The notes below the pieces were generated by a model. That model had not been told where the DNA came from. It saw only the letters and a program-made list of their open reading frames with translations, and did not search any database. Below are positions 1 to 11,161 of a DNA stretch of 64,000 nucleotides, in pieces. A program made the position numbers and the translations under genes. The stretch is from NCBI GenBank assembly GCA_033030425.1, contig JAUFSD010000005.1, positions 682,001 to 746,000 of the forward strand. Reading direction: 5' to 3'. Each line of letters opens with the position of its first letter. Position 1 is the first letter of the stretch. The stretch is from Verpa conica (Eukaryota > Ascomycota > Pezizomycetes > Pezizales > Morchellaceae).

Positions 1-1541
1 CTCAAACAGAACGATACCCTAGGTAGACCTTAAGTCAGTCTAGAAGATATCAACATTCACTTTACACAATTATTATTCATGCCAGTCACGCTATTACAAT
101 GTCACGTAACATTTACGCCACCTAATACCTATGTAGCTTAATTATAAAGGGGTACGAATATTCGGTTCCACATGTCTCCGACAACCGGCGACATCGCTTT
201 GTGAGTTTCAGCCTTAATACCACTGACGAAGCGCATAAATACCTAGGCCCCTACGGGGCTATGTTATGCGTTTCCTACGCTTATCTTCAGACTCTAGCTG
301 ATATCCCCCCTTTCCTATAGTATGAAAAGCTATAATCTATAATCCTTCAATGGCAGCAGTTCTATATAAATACCTAATAAGGATATAACTTTATCTCAAC
401 TTCAAACCGTTACGGAGCGATTGTACTGTATTTAGAAAGAATATTACCCATGTTATCGTAAGGTATAATAGTACCCTGGTTTGCCGCCCCGATTACCCCG
501 CCCGGAAATCCTACCGGCCTTTTCGTCTATTAGTCTCGATCTCTTGACTATCAATGTCGTAGCCAACCCAAACGGCCAATCTGTACGCTCAGGAACCTCG
601 CTTACCTTTGTGTAGACTATCGCTCAAATACCGACGAACACTCCCCATAGACTCCCCCCATACATTCATATAGCCGGAGAAGACCCTTAAACCAGGTACC
701 GAGTTACAGTTACTGTCTGATAGAAATTTTCACATTTTCAATATATCATCCCATCCCATTAAACTTTAAACAGATCCCCTTATCACTGAAACTCCCCGAA
801 ACATCAGCGTTACGCAGGAATAAGAAAACACTACATCATTAGAAAGAAGGCGGGCTACTAGGTATGGCTATAAAGTTCAAACGATTACTTTTATAAAGCA
901 CTTGAACTAGAGGTAATAGCCCAGGCTACTATATATAGTATAGCCACCCTATAATACTAAAGGTACACCTTATCGATAAAATCCGCTTTCTATATAAGGA
1001 TATTTGGTTTATGGAAATATGATCCTAGCTCTAAAGCTCTATTTTTATAGGAACTAAAACAATAAGGATGACTATAATGGTGGTATGGATGATGGAGACC
1101 TAAATATACGTGGGAACGACAGATCGATATCAATCAAGGAAGCACATTAAGCAATCATAAGGAGCAGAAGATAATTGTCTCAACTGAAACACAAGAAAGC
1201 CTATCAAAATAAACTAGCCAATGCGAGTCCTATTCCAGTCTCCCAACTCAGAGAATGTGGAAAATCTATCTTAGATGCGCGAAACAAGCTATCCACAATA
1301 AAATAAGATTTTTTTATCTGTACAAAGTATAAACAGAGAAGAATAGATCAAGAGGCGCAAAGTATAAAGAATATAAAAATATAAAAAGGTTCAAGATTTC
1401 CAGAAACCTCAAAGAAGTGCCGTTGTGGATGTTCAGCAGCTTTATCTCTCCTTTAATTTCCTTCGTCTACAACTTTCGAAGTTGATTTGTAGCATTGCTG
1501 AAGAAGGACTTGCATATTACACGTTGACCAAGAAGAGTTGT
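1..1541. other. AT-rich intergenic region without a recognisable gene
   Basis: No reading frame here looks like a protein. The stretch is rich in TA steps and short tata/tatag runs, with stop codons in all frames, as expected of decayed or RIP-mutated repeat DNA. The right end is the 3' flank of the CAP-protein gene. I see no RNA gene or clear terminal repeat. Confidence 0.5.
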
Positions 1542-2534
1542 TTAGGATGTAAGGGGAAGGACGTTCTGGACGAAGTATCCTATAACATTTCCTGTAGTAA
1601 AGAAAAATTAGCACTATATAAACCATAAAATCAAAAATACGTAGAATATACTAACCAGTATCATAGTTACAAGTTAACATAGCACCAGGAGCAGTGGCGC
1701 TATTGCAAGTAGTAAGACCGCATCCAACTTTAGTGGCGCTCTTCCACACAACCTGAGTAAAGTGACCAGTCTTCTCGGTAAATTCACCAGCGGCGTAATC
1801 GTAGTAGGATTGCTCATCGTACCAAGCTTCAATAGCATCGGCAGGAGTAGCATATCCAGAAGCCAAGTTCTCGCCGTAAGGTCCACCAGAGTGTTCGAAA
1901 ATACATTTGTCACTGGTTCCCTGAGCGTAAGCGGCCATAGTAGCATCGTAGACAAGGGCCGGGGCGCCATGGAGGGCACGCTTGCTATTATGGGCGTCAA
2001 GAATCGCAGCTGCGAAAGAGTCAACAGTAGCGGTGGCTGCCGCGCTGGTAGTGGTGGTTGCTGGTGCAACAGCGGTTGTCTCAGGCTCAATAGTGGTGAT
2101 AATTGTCTCAGGCTCAGGGGTGGAAGTGACCACTGGGGCCTCAGTGGTGACAGGAGTAGTCTCAATAGTCGTGATTGGGGTCTCGACTACAGGGATTGAG
2201 GTCACAATAGTGATAGGCTGAACAGTGGAGGTTGGGACAGGGGCCTGAACTGAAGAGGAGATGCGGTTGGAGTGGTGGTTCTTCCTGGTATTGTAATTGT
2301 AGGACTCTGCCTGGATAGCAGCTGTTGGTTCAGCATCAGTCTCAGTGATGGTTTGGGTTGTACTATAGAAGATAAAACATTAGTATCAATATATCAAAAT
2401 AAAATAAAAACTTACACAATAGTGGTGTACTCAGTGATAATTTTGATATCACGGGCACGCTTGTCAATGACTGGGGCAGCCAAAGATGTAGCGGCAAGAG
2501 CTACACAAGCTAGGGTGGTAAAAGAGTAACGCAT
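1542..2534 (-). CDS. Secreted CAP/PR-1-like (SCP) cysteine-rich protein
   Basis: Three exons on the minus strand: 2534-2416, 2362-1656 and 1591-1542, giving 291 aa. Residues 1-20 are a hydrophobic signal peptide ending in LAAP, followed by a KR dibasic pair that Kex2 could process. A Thr/Val/Pro/Glu-rich linker (about 60-150) resembles fungal O-glycosylated stalks. The CAP domain follows and keeps the family His and Glu residues (FEHSGGPYGENLA, TGHFTQVVWK) and the cysteines of CGLTTCN. The last exon was recovered by splicing. Without it the protein stops at CNYDTG. With it the canonical GN is restored (GNVIGYF) and the protein ends 19 codons past the stop of the longest open frame. Intron 2 has donor GTTAGT and acceptor CTACAG. 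Family members are extracellular, and yeast Pry proteins bind sterols and lipids. Isolated gene at the edge of a repeat-rich area. Confidence 0.88.
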
Positions 2535-5263
2535 TTTTGCTGTTTTGGCGTTTTATAAAGGCTCTGCCTATAAATTGACGTGGTAATAGGGTTTGATCGT
2601 AAAATTTGCTTCAGACGAAGTTGGATAACTGCAAGCAATCGTCAAGTTGGTGATCAAAAAAAGATTTGCGAAATTCGTTTGGGTTCTGCTTGTTTTAACT
2701 TGAAAATAGGACTGATAAAGCACTGCTTTATGGAGCTGGTTCAAATAGTGGTGTTCTACGTAAGGTGACTTGAAAGCTATTCGTTTGTTTGGGCCGTTAA
2801 AAAGGTAACAGAGTGAGACAATAGGGGGGGGTCTAAAAAAGGAATGACTAGCAACTTTGAAAGCACTTAAGGAGTGATTGCTATTCAAAGGATTGCGAAA
2901 GTAATACTAAAGACAATAGTCTGCTGTGTGAAAGGTGTGCAGAAGGGGAGGGGAGCCACCCATATATGCACCACGGCACTGGCGAAGCATAATATACACC
3001 TAGCGCTACATGTCATCCCAATACTATGTCTTTACCAGCATCAGGGTCTCGACTCCCCGCACCATCCAGGGGGTAAAGGATTTGACTTTCCTACCAGGTC
3101 GGAAAACAGCGTAATGGTGTTTCAAGGGATGGTCTATAGTACCCCTCCCATGCACGCGTAATGAACAACTTCGGTAGCGGGTACATACAGGATTCAGGAT
3201 ACCGAACAAGGACTCGTTAAGGTCTGTGTTAGCTAACCCGTGTGAAACGCTTAGATTAGATAGAGCGAGGGTTTGCCTGTACCCCCGGGACATAAGCAAC
3301 GAGACATGGGGATCTTTTAATTGCGCGCAATTTGACCCAATGATAATATCCGCTGGTATTGAAACTGATCGTGACCAGGTTGCCCAATTTCTTCACATAG
3401 AGTAGAGTACATATACGGACATAATTAACGCCATCATCGCCAGGTTTGATCCCGCAATGCTGCTCCCTATTTTACCTATGTACCAACACTCGTGATGTTC
3501 CCGTTCCCGTACCACGGCAACAAAGCAAAGAATTCGGGAAAGCGGGTAGAAAGGAGATACCCTTCGTATCAGGGACCAGAACCCATTGAGTTTGTTATTA
3601 TCACCAGCCAATAGATTAGCCAAGTAAACAATTATAATTTTTTTCCTGCTCCATAGATAGGCGCATCGCGGATCCAGGATCCACATTGTACCTGGATTCC
3701 AAGCCGTATTCCCCTGTCGCTCCTGAAAATCCCCACCGCGACTACGCCACCCATTCAGCTATGCGCAGTTACCCGCGGTCCAATTATGGGGGTTTTCTTT
3801 TGAAACTCTTTCGAACAATCCTGCTTCAATCAATAGCCCGACCCGCAAACCTGTTGACAGTACTACTTTCGCAAGCCCTACCGCTTTTTTGCTAAGCACC
3901 CGGCCCTAGCCCTATGATCGAAATTTTAATCTTCTTCCTTCCCAACTTCCAATATTCGGGGATTGTCTGTAATCTGGAGTATACACCCATGTTTTAGATT
4001 CCAGCCGTGCCCCCCTGTGGCTTACAGGTACAGTCACACCTTGTTATAAGAGGCCTCGTTATAAGAAAACCCTTGCTGTAAGAATTCTGATTTTTCTACA
4101 CCAAATTTACCCTTGCTATAAGGGATATCTTCGGAAAACTTGCTATAAGAAACGAAATCGGCTGGGTTCTTGGCGTTTCTTATAGCGAGATGCAACTGTA
4201 GATAGGCAGTGCGCCTTTAGGTTTGTTCCGGGTAGCGTGATGCGAGGTCGGGCTTTTCCTGTGGAGGGGCGACACGGAAACCGCCGTTCTGAGTAAATGA
4301 TCACTGGATAAGTGGAAATATACACTCATTGACTTTCTTTTAAACTTCCTATTGTACAGTCTCAACGGCGTCGTAATATAGTCTCCTAGTACAAAGAACA
4401 AAAGAGCTAGCAAAGAAATAAGGAAATCCTTTCAAATGCTTAAAGAAACACCAACAAACTCCTCCTCCCAACAGAAACCACAGAAAATACCTTTGATATC
4501 CCAAGAGTTTCGTATCAACAGGTCCGAGCTATACAATGGCCACTTCCCCATGGAATCCCGTCACTCCCGCTATTGACACAGCAGAAGTATCGGGCCCGGA
4601 AATTCGGATCCTTCCATGTAAATAGATAGTATACGTATACCCAGTCATACTCTAGCAGACCGCAGGCATAAGAACCACGCAATCTTCCGGTATTCGGCAT
4701 TAGAAACACGACTGTTACATTTTTACTGAATAAAAGCTACAACAACGGGAGTTCAGTGGGTCGGTGTTTGAGAGTTACTCTTTGTTGGAATGCTATAAGG
4801 TATAAGCTAGAGCTGTTATAGCTCTAGGGCTAAAAGCTAAGAACGAGAAACGGTATTCGAATCCTATAGAATTATGAAGATAACTAGGTTGGGGGTCTAA
4901 GCAAATAATGACCAGGAGCTCGGGCTTCTTCTTTGGTGGTGTAGTGCCGGACCGACCATTGGGTTTGAGTCTCGTGCCATTTGGCAAGTGAAATAAAATC
5001 TACCGGCATGGAACTGGGATCGGAGATAAAAACACATTGTAGAGTTGGCGGAGACCGAGTCCCCGTGACCCGAGGCGTTTTCCTAAACTAGAATTAATAA
5101 CTAGATAATTCGTAGATAGCCTACTTAATTCTTTCCCCGCATCTTTGTGACACTTCTAGAATACATATTCGATGCAATGTCAAATTCCAATGCCAATAAT
5201 AACTCGCTACAGTACTTGTGATATTCTCTTCATATACTCTCAACTACTATATCACACTAGCTC
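2535..5263. other. Repeat-rich intergenic region
   Basis: About 2.7 kb without a supportable gene. Short open frames on both strands lack codon structure or motifs. It holds the terminal-repeat relic listed separately at 4040-4189. The rest looks like degenerate non-coding or old transposon DNA. Confidence 0.5.
4040..4189. mobile_element. Pogo/Tigger-like transposon terminal-repeat relic (six 13-bp subrepeats)
   Basis: Six copies of a 13-bp motif close to CTYGYTRTAAGRR lie at 4040, 4055, 4072, 4112 and 4139 on the plus strand and at 4177-4189 in reverse. They are preceded by CAGTCACAC. Tandem TATAAG-type subrepeats beginning with CAG are typical of terminal inverted repeats of pogo/Tigger-family DNA transposons, where the transposase CENPB/HTH domains bind. 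No transposase frame or matching second end was found, so this is probably a solo end or a remnant. Seen: the repeat array. Inferred: family. Confidence 0.45.
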
Positions 5264-6913
5264 TTATTTACCTAGTCCCCTCCAAACAAGTGTGGCAACG
5301 CCCACCATTCCAGTTCCACCGATAATATAGGCCGCTTCTCGTCCTGCCCACCAGTATAGGGTGCCTGTGGTAAAGGTTAGTCTATGTTTCAAATTTCCTC
5401 AGAGTTTTAAAATAGCGGGGTAGTTAGTCACTATGGGGTAAAGAGAAACTTACAGAAAAGTAACGGTCCAGTAGCTCGTCCGATCTGGCCTAAAGTTTAG
5501 GTATATTCGTTAGTCTCACTTCTGCAAGGGCGAAACGGTCGTAGCTAGCCGTTATCGAGCGTCTTAACCCCTTGATAGTCTTCTTTAAGAAAGTTAATAT
5601 ATATCACATACCGGCAGATCTAAACCCTCCCAGTACTCTTCCTCTCTCCTGCTCCCCAATCTTCAAACTAACCAACGCCGTCAACCCAGTCACCACACTC
5701 GCGCTAGTTACTGCTAAAAATGCAGCCGCTACATACAGCTCTCTCTTGCTCTGTACACGGCTCAACAAGAAAAAACTAATTGCTGCACTTGCCAATCCTG
5801 TCTTCACAACTGTTGCTGGCTTTGCGCGGCGAACAAATGAACCTTGCAATAAGGATGCGAGGAGACCAATGAAACCGAGGAGCTTTCCAGAATCGGTTGA
5901 CGTGTAGTTGAATAGATCGAATGTCATGAATGGGAGTGAGAATTCCATACCACTAAAGATAAGAAGGAAAAGGAGGTGCGTTGCATTTAGGAGTGTGATT
6001 CCCGAGGCATTGATCTTCGCTGTATCTGCGGCGGCCTTCTCTTCTGCAACCGTTTTCTTCACCTCCTTCTTTTCACCCGTCTCCCTCAGTGGCCTCGTCT
6101 CCGGTAGCTTCCAGTACAAAAACGCTGTCTCCAATACCAACAATCCCAATGAGAAAAGTGCAGCAGTAGCGAATGGGTTCTCCTCCGAGATCTTGAGCGC
6201 AAGTGTCTTAGTAGCTAGATAAGCCCCGAGCATAGGTCCAAAGGTGAATGCGATGCTGAATGCAACTCCCACGAGCGCAAGAGTAGCTCCACGGGTTTCG
6301 GGAGTCGAGACATCGGTTGCAATCGCAATCGCAAGCTGGACATTTCCCTCTGAGAGACCACCCACGACACGGGAAGCAAGGAATGTAGGAAAGTCGGTAG
6401 CGACTACCCAGAGGAGGACGGAGATGATATTCCCAATCATTGAGTAGAGGAGGGCTGTTCGGCGGCTGACATCATAGTTAGTTGCATGTACATTAATTGG
6501 ACGCAGGAGGAGAGCTCTTCGAAGCATACCCATAGTGATCACTCAGTGATCCGATCATAGGGCTGGATAAAGCTTGAAGAAATGAGAACAGAGAGCCTAG
6601 AGCCCCACCAAGAAGGACTACATCGAAGCGTGAAGAGATTGGACGGTCGAAGGAGGCTTTAAAGGCGTTGAGGGTGTTGAAGATGGACTCTAAGACAACA
6701 TTGTTGGGCTGAGCTTTGTAAAAATCCAATAGACGTGGGAAGAGGGGGAGGATAAGGGTGAATGATAGCTATTAAGCATGAGGTTAGGGTGAATACTCTC
6801 TACATGTGGGGGTAGAGGGGCATACATACCAAGTCAAAAATAAGTGAGATGAAGAGCACCTTGAGGATAGACTTTGCGTATGCAGGGGAACGAGCAGTCC
6901 CGGGTTGAGCCAT
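5264..6913 (-). CDS. Major facilitator superfamily transporter (MFSD10/tetracycline-efflux-like)
   Basis: Five exons: 6913-6830, 6768-6530, 6465-5612, 5489-5454 (36 nt) and 5364-5264, total 437 aa. Frame is kept through all four junctions. The second junction rebuilds the MFS motif A, GSLSDHYGRR (about residues 101-110), the loop between TM2 and TM3. The protein is almost entirely hydrophobic helices, consistent with 12 TM segments. A charged, Glu/Lys/Ala-rich cytoplasmic loop (EKKEVKKTVAEEKA) sits between the two six-helix bundles. The N-terminus (MAQPGTARSPAYAKSILKV) leads straight into TM1. Closest recognisable family: fungal proteins related to MFSD10 and TetA-type efflux. Substrate unknown. 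Transcribed away from the PMP47-like gene, with a 958-bp shared upstream region. Confidence 0.85.
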
Positions 6914-7871
6914 GGCTGCCTTCTTGTTCGGAAGCAAGACAGGGAAAGGAAGAAAGGAAGAAAGGAAGTGCAGCTAACAAGATATAGGATTAAAGGAGTA
7001 GATGGTGTTCTCAAATATCAGACCAGCTGCTGTCAATACATGTAAATGGGGGTGTATGTTTAAGGACAGGTATTGTGTTATAGGATCGGAGGGCTGGGAT
7101 CCAAATTACTTCTGTTGCGTATGTAATATGGAACCAGGAACCGCTGTCTTGCTGGAAAGAGTGGGCGAGTTGCGGCTCTACTCAGGAAGGGATGTCGGCA
7201 ACTGATCCGATGAGTAGCCCTTATCTTATCACTACGCCTATTGTCTACTCACGATGCCAGGTTTAATATTGGTCACGTGGCTAGATTTCCATGGCTAGCT
7301 GCTAGTGGGTAATCACATGACCAACGCTAGCCTGGCATCGTGAGTAAGCTGGATCTTGCCATATGTGCCAGTCTGTCGCTCTTAAATGCATGTATGCAGG
7401 TTTATTGTACCTTCGTTTCAAGATTCCCACTTTGTCACCATTGATCAATCGTCTTTTGTACTGGTAGTTTATCCACATCTCTACATTACCAATATTGTAA
7501 TCTCAGTCCCCAGTATGTGCATGTCATGTAGCTATAGAGCACATAGGATTTAAACGCAGGCCTTCTTATCAGATGCATCAGATTCTCCCCCGGCTTTCCC
7601 ACAACACATCTAGGCTTTTCCCCCCGCAACCTCGGCTGTCCTTTCTCAGGCTAGTGTAACGGTGTATCTCGGTGCTGGCCGCGATCACAAGCTACAGACA
7701 CGGGGAATTTTAGGAAATACACAACCCCCGAAGAACCGAGCCTCTCTCTCTTTATTATTCAGTCTTCACTGCCTCCACATCTCTCTCAGGATTCTCTATA
7801 ACTTAGACTTCCACAATTCATTTTTCAGTGTCTAAGCGAAAGAGCCAAAGCTTCCTCTAACGTCACTCAAA
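6914..7871. other. Divergent intergenic/promoter region
   Basis: Shared upstream region of the MFS gene (-) and the carrier gene (+). It contains the MITE-like hairpin at 7246-7346. The proximal 150 bp before 7872 are pyrimidine-rich with many CT runs, a common fungal core-promoter context. No coding potential seen. Confidence 0.5.
7246..7346. mobile_element. Short MITE-like hairpin element with TA target-site duplication
   Basis: A perfect 16-bp inverted repeat (7246-7261 and 7331-7346, TACTCACGATGCCAGG and its complement) encloses 69 bp. The outermost TA on each side can be read as a target-site duplication, leaving 14-bp terminal repeats starting CTCACG. Inner arms are also partly complementary: TTGGTCACGTG against the complement of CACATGACCAA. 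The layout fits a Tc1/mariner-type miniature inverted-repeat element of about 100 bp. No coding capacity. Confidence 0.5.
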
Positions 7872-9139
7872 ATGTCTACAAATGATAATGTACAAATTCC
7901 TCGCCTCTCCTCCCCTCTCAAATCTCCAGATTTCTCCTACAGAATAGATATACTAACAACCTCCTTTCTAGGTTCTCCATGCTGTTGCAGGCGCTGGTAC
8001 CATCTCTTCCCTCCTCCTCCAGTCTCCAGCCCCGAATACTGACTCCTCTGGTACATAGGCGGCGGGGTTCTCTCTATGGTCCTCACATATCCCCTAATCA
8101 CCCTCTCAACCCGTTCCCAGGTCGAGTCCAAACGTGCCCAGTCCTCAGTTCCAGATGCAGTACGTCGAATTATCCAACGCGAGGGAATCTCTGGCCTTTA
8201 CGCAGGGCTCGATAGTGCAGTATTCGGAATTTCTGTTACTAATTTTGTTTATTACTACTGTTTGTCTTCATGGCTTCCTAACCCTACTCTAGTGGAAATA
8301 ATAATCCTTGAGTATGATAGGGTACGAATGGTCTCGCACTGCCTTCGAAAAAGCCGCCGCTGCCTCCAAAACTTCCCGCCGTACAAAACTCTCAACTCTC
8401 GAATCCATGATGGCTGGAGCCCTCGCCGGGTCTGCGACAGTCCTCATCACAAATCCAATTTGGGTAGTCAATACTCGTATGACTGCTCGCAAACGTACCC
8501 CACCCACAACTACTACCGTTTCTACAACGACACTCCCTACACTCCAGGATCCTAGTGGTGCCATCATTACCCCTGCTAAGGCACCGAGTACACTTGGCAC
8601 AATTAAAGATCTCTATAAAGAAGGTGGTATCCGCGCGTTCTTCAAGGGTGTGCTACCGGCATTGATCCTGGTTATCAACCCGATCTTACAGTATACGATA
8701 TTTGAGCAGTTGAAGAATATACTCGAGAGACGGAGAAAGAGGAGTGTTACGCCGCAAGATGCATTCGTACTTGGTGCACTGGGGAAGTTGGTAGCGACGG
8801 CACTAACGTATCCATATATTACGGTGAAAAGCCGAATGCATGTGGCAGAGAAAGGAGAAAAGAAGGCTGGTGGGTTACTAGGGGGAATGAGGAAGATTGT
8901 GAATGAGGAGGGGTGGGCAGGCTTGTACAATGGTGAGTCCTAACGTCTCGTGGGAATGAAGGAGTACAAAAAATGAGAATAGGGAAAATGAAGCTAATGG
9001 TGAAATAGGAATTGGGCCGAAGCTTGTACAAAGTGTGCTTACAGCGGCGTTTTTGTTCGCGTTTAAGGATGCACTGTTTATGGCTACACAGACTGCACTT
9101 GCGAACAGACGGGCACAGCTTAAGCTCAAGGCAAAATAG
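7872..9139 (+). CDS. Peroxisomal-type adenine nucleotide carrier (PMP47/SLC25A17-like)
   Basis: Five exons: 7872-7889 (18 nt), 7972-7996 (25 nt), 8059-8259, 8321-8932 and 9009-9139, total 328 aa. Splicing restores the PMP47-like start (VLHAVAGAGGG, then TYPLITLSTRSQ). Three mitochondrial-carrier repeats carry the family signatures PLITLSTR, NPIWVVNTRM and YPYITVKSRM. NPIWVVNTRM is characteristic of the peroxisomal PMP47/ANT1 branch, which exchanges ATP/AMP or imports CoA and NAD for beta-oxidation. A Thr-rich insert separates the halves of the second repeat. The C-terminus is basic (LKLKAK). Intron 2 carries the branch site CTGAC. The first two exons are so small that a single-exon reading misses the true N-terminus. 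Confidence 0.88.
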
Positions 9140-11161
9140 AAGAAATATTGGCCGGGTGTAGGCCCGGAAACACTCATTTCCTTAGTCTATTAGTAAAAAG
9201 CAAGACTAATGTCTATACCGAGTGAGAGTGTATGATCGAGATGAAAGAAAGCTTAAAAAATTTGTAACAATACTCCACGTTTGCGTTCTGCATTACACTA
9301 GTGGCCTAGGCAGAAGGTATCTAGAATCCGTACGCTGTATATTTCGGTTATATCTTAAGTGGATTTACTTGTGGCAATTTATCACATATTGTGCATCTAT
9401 CGTTTTAGAGTACCAATAAAGGAACAATTACCGTACAATAAAAAGAATGTGAATGAATGAATTAATCATAAGTACATGGAGCCCAAAGGCTATGGTACTC
9501 GGACCACACACTCTAAACTAAAATCAAAATCAAAACCTAGCTTCGAAATCAAAAACGAAAACGAAAAAAAACAGAAACATAAGTTTGTAATGTTCACCCT
9601 CTTCTGCATTTTCTTCCTATAGGTCCTCCCACAGGTTGCCCTACCTCCACTCTCTATTTCTATCTGTCCTCTACCCCCGCCTCTTCTCCTCATCTTATTT
9701 CCATCATCTTTTTCCTTTTAAACTCCACACCAGGCAGCCCCCATCTAGTTTTCTTATCTTCCAGGTATAGGATGTCTTTGAGCTCAAGGGGGCGGTCCGG
9801 TCTATCGAGTCTCCGCTCTAGTATACTCCTTCTGACCTCCGTGAAGAGGCACTCCATAAGGGCATGTTAAAAATCACGTGAGACAGAGGTAGGGTATATA
9901 GTTTCTTATGCCACTCCCCTCTATATGCAACTATAACTTGTGCTCTAGAGGTTTAGGAAGACCAACGGTACGCAAAAAGGACCGAGGTCCGAAGCTATAC
10001 CATTTATCGGAATAGCTCATAACTATTCTTTAGCACGTGTTCATAACTGCTTAGGCTTCTCACTGGGAGTCGAGTAAGGGATGGGTAAGTAGGCATGTAG
10101 TATATTAGTAGATCCAATCATTAAGACATTAGGGACTAGCCTAAGTCACACAAGTGATTTCCGCGGGACTATATAACCAACGTGTTGGAGCAATTAGTAC
10201 AACATAGTCCAGGATCGTGAAATATAGAAAATCACTGGTAGGGGGGTAAAAGACAAATAGTTTGTGGTAGATATATTTCTTTGGAACCTAAATTAGATTC
10301 TTCTTAGGTAAAAGGCTTAGTTTATCTGTTCTTCTCTTTTTCTTTTTTTTCCCCCTTCACAATTTACACTTGTAGTAGTTATTTTTGTCACTTTAGCATT
10401 TTTTAAAAGAACGAAAGGATTCTGATTATTTCTATAAATTTTGGTCTGGATTTTTTTGTGAATGACAAATAAGGACTGAAGAGTACTAGGTCGGTTTGAA
10501 GACTTCAGTGATTTCCCGTTATGTTGAAAAGAGTGGCAACGATCGTACGAAGGATGTAGGCTCGTATTATTATAGACATAGGTAGCGGCGCCCATCTTAC
10601 TACGTTCTTCAAGAAAGAAATTATGGGTAATATTTAGAGTCTACGTACCGGGTAATAGAATGTTCTTATGGAAAGGCGACACTCTAGGAGTGCACTGATT
10701 ATGCAAGTCTCAAAAGCTCCATTGGTTGACTACATAGGTGCATCTTCCATGTGCATAATAATCTTTGATACCTGGCTAATGGGCCGACACCGGCCCCCCC
10801 TCTTCCTTCAGCCACTGCTTGTATTGTGGCCTGTCTGGCCTTTATTCCTTCCCACCTTCTTCCAGCTGTGCATCTTCTAGAAACGTCACATCTCCATCCA
10901 CATGCATTACTTTGATTTTCCTGGCTAAAAGGAACTCCGCATCCATCTTGTTTCGTCGAGTCATTGGCTCTCATCACATTACTGGCGGGGTATTTTTCTT
11001 ACTGGGAACTCGCTACCAAAGAGGAAACGCTCAAGTGCGGGTGGAGCTTATCCATTCTTATCGCTCGCCCAGCTTGAACATCCTTCTTTTGAGCCGCGAC
11101 TAGATTTCTTAGCCTTTTCATCTCATTTCCCCCTCCCAACGTTCCTATTTTTCTTGAAGAA
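9140..11161. other. Intergenic region, no gene recognised
   Basis: About 2 kb between the carrier and the SPATA20-like gene. Several short open frames on both strands have no motif or intron support. AT-rich in the middle, with pyrimidine runs (about 9590-9720), and C/T-rich just before 11162, which probably marks the downstream promoter. No repeat unit identified. Confidence 0.45.

Noticed and set aside
3024..3299. Minus-strand open frame ending in PWMVRGVETLM
   Set aside because: No recognised family, and it sits in a decayed repeat region. Codon pattern not convincing.
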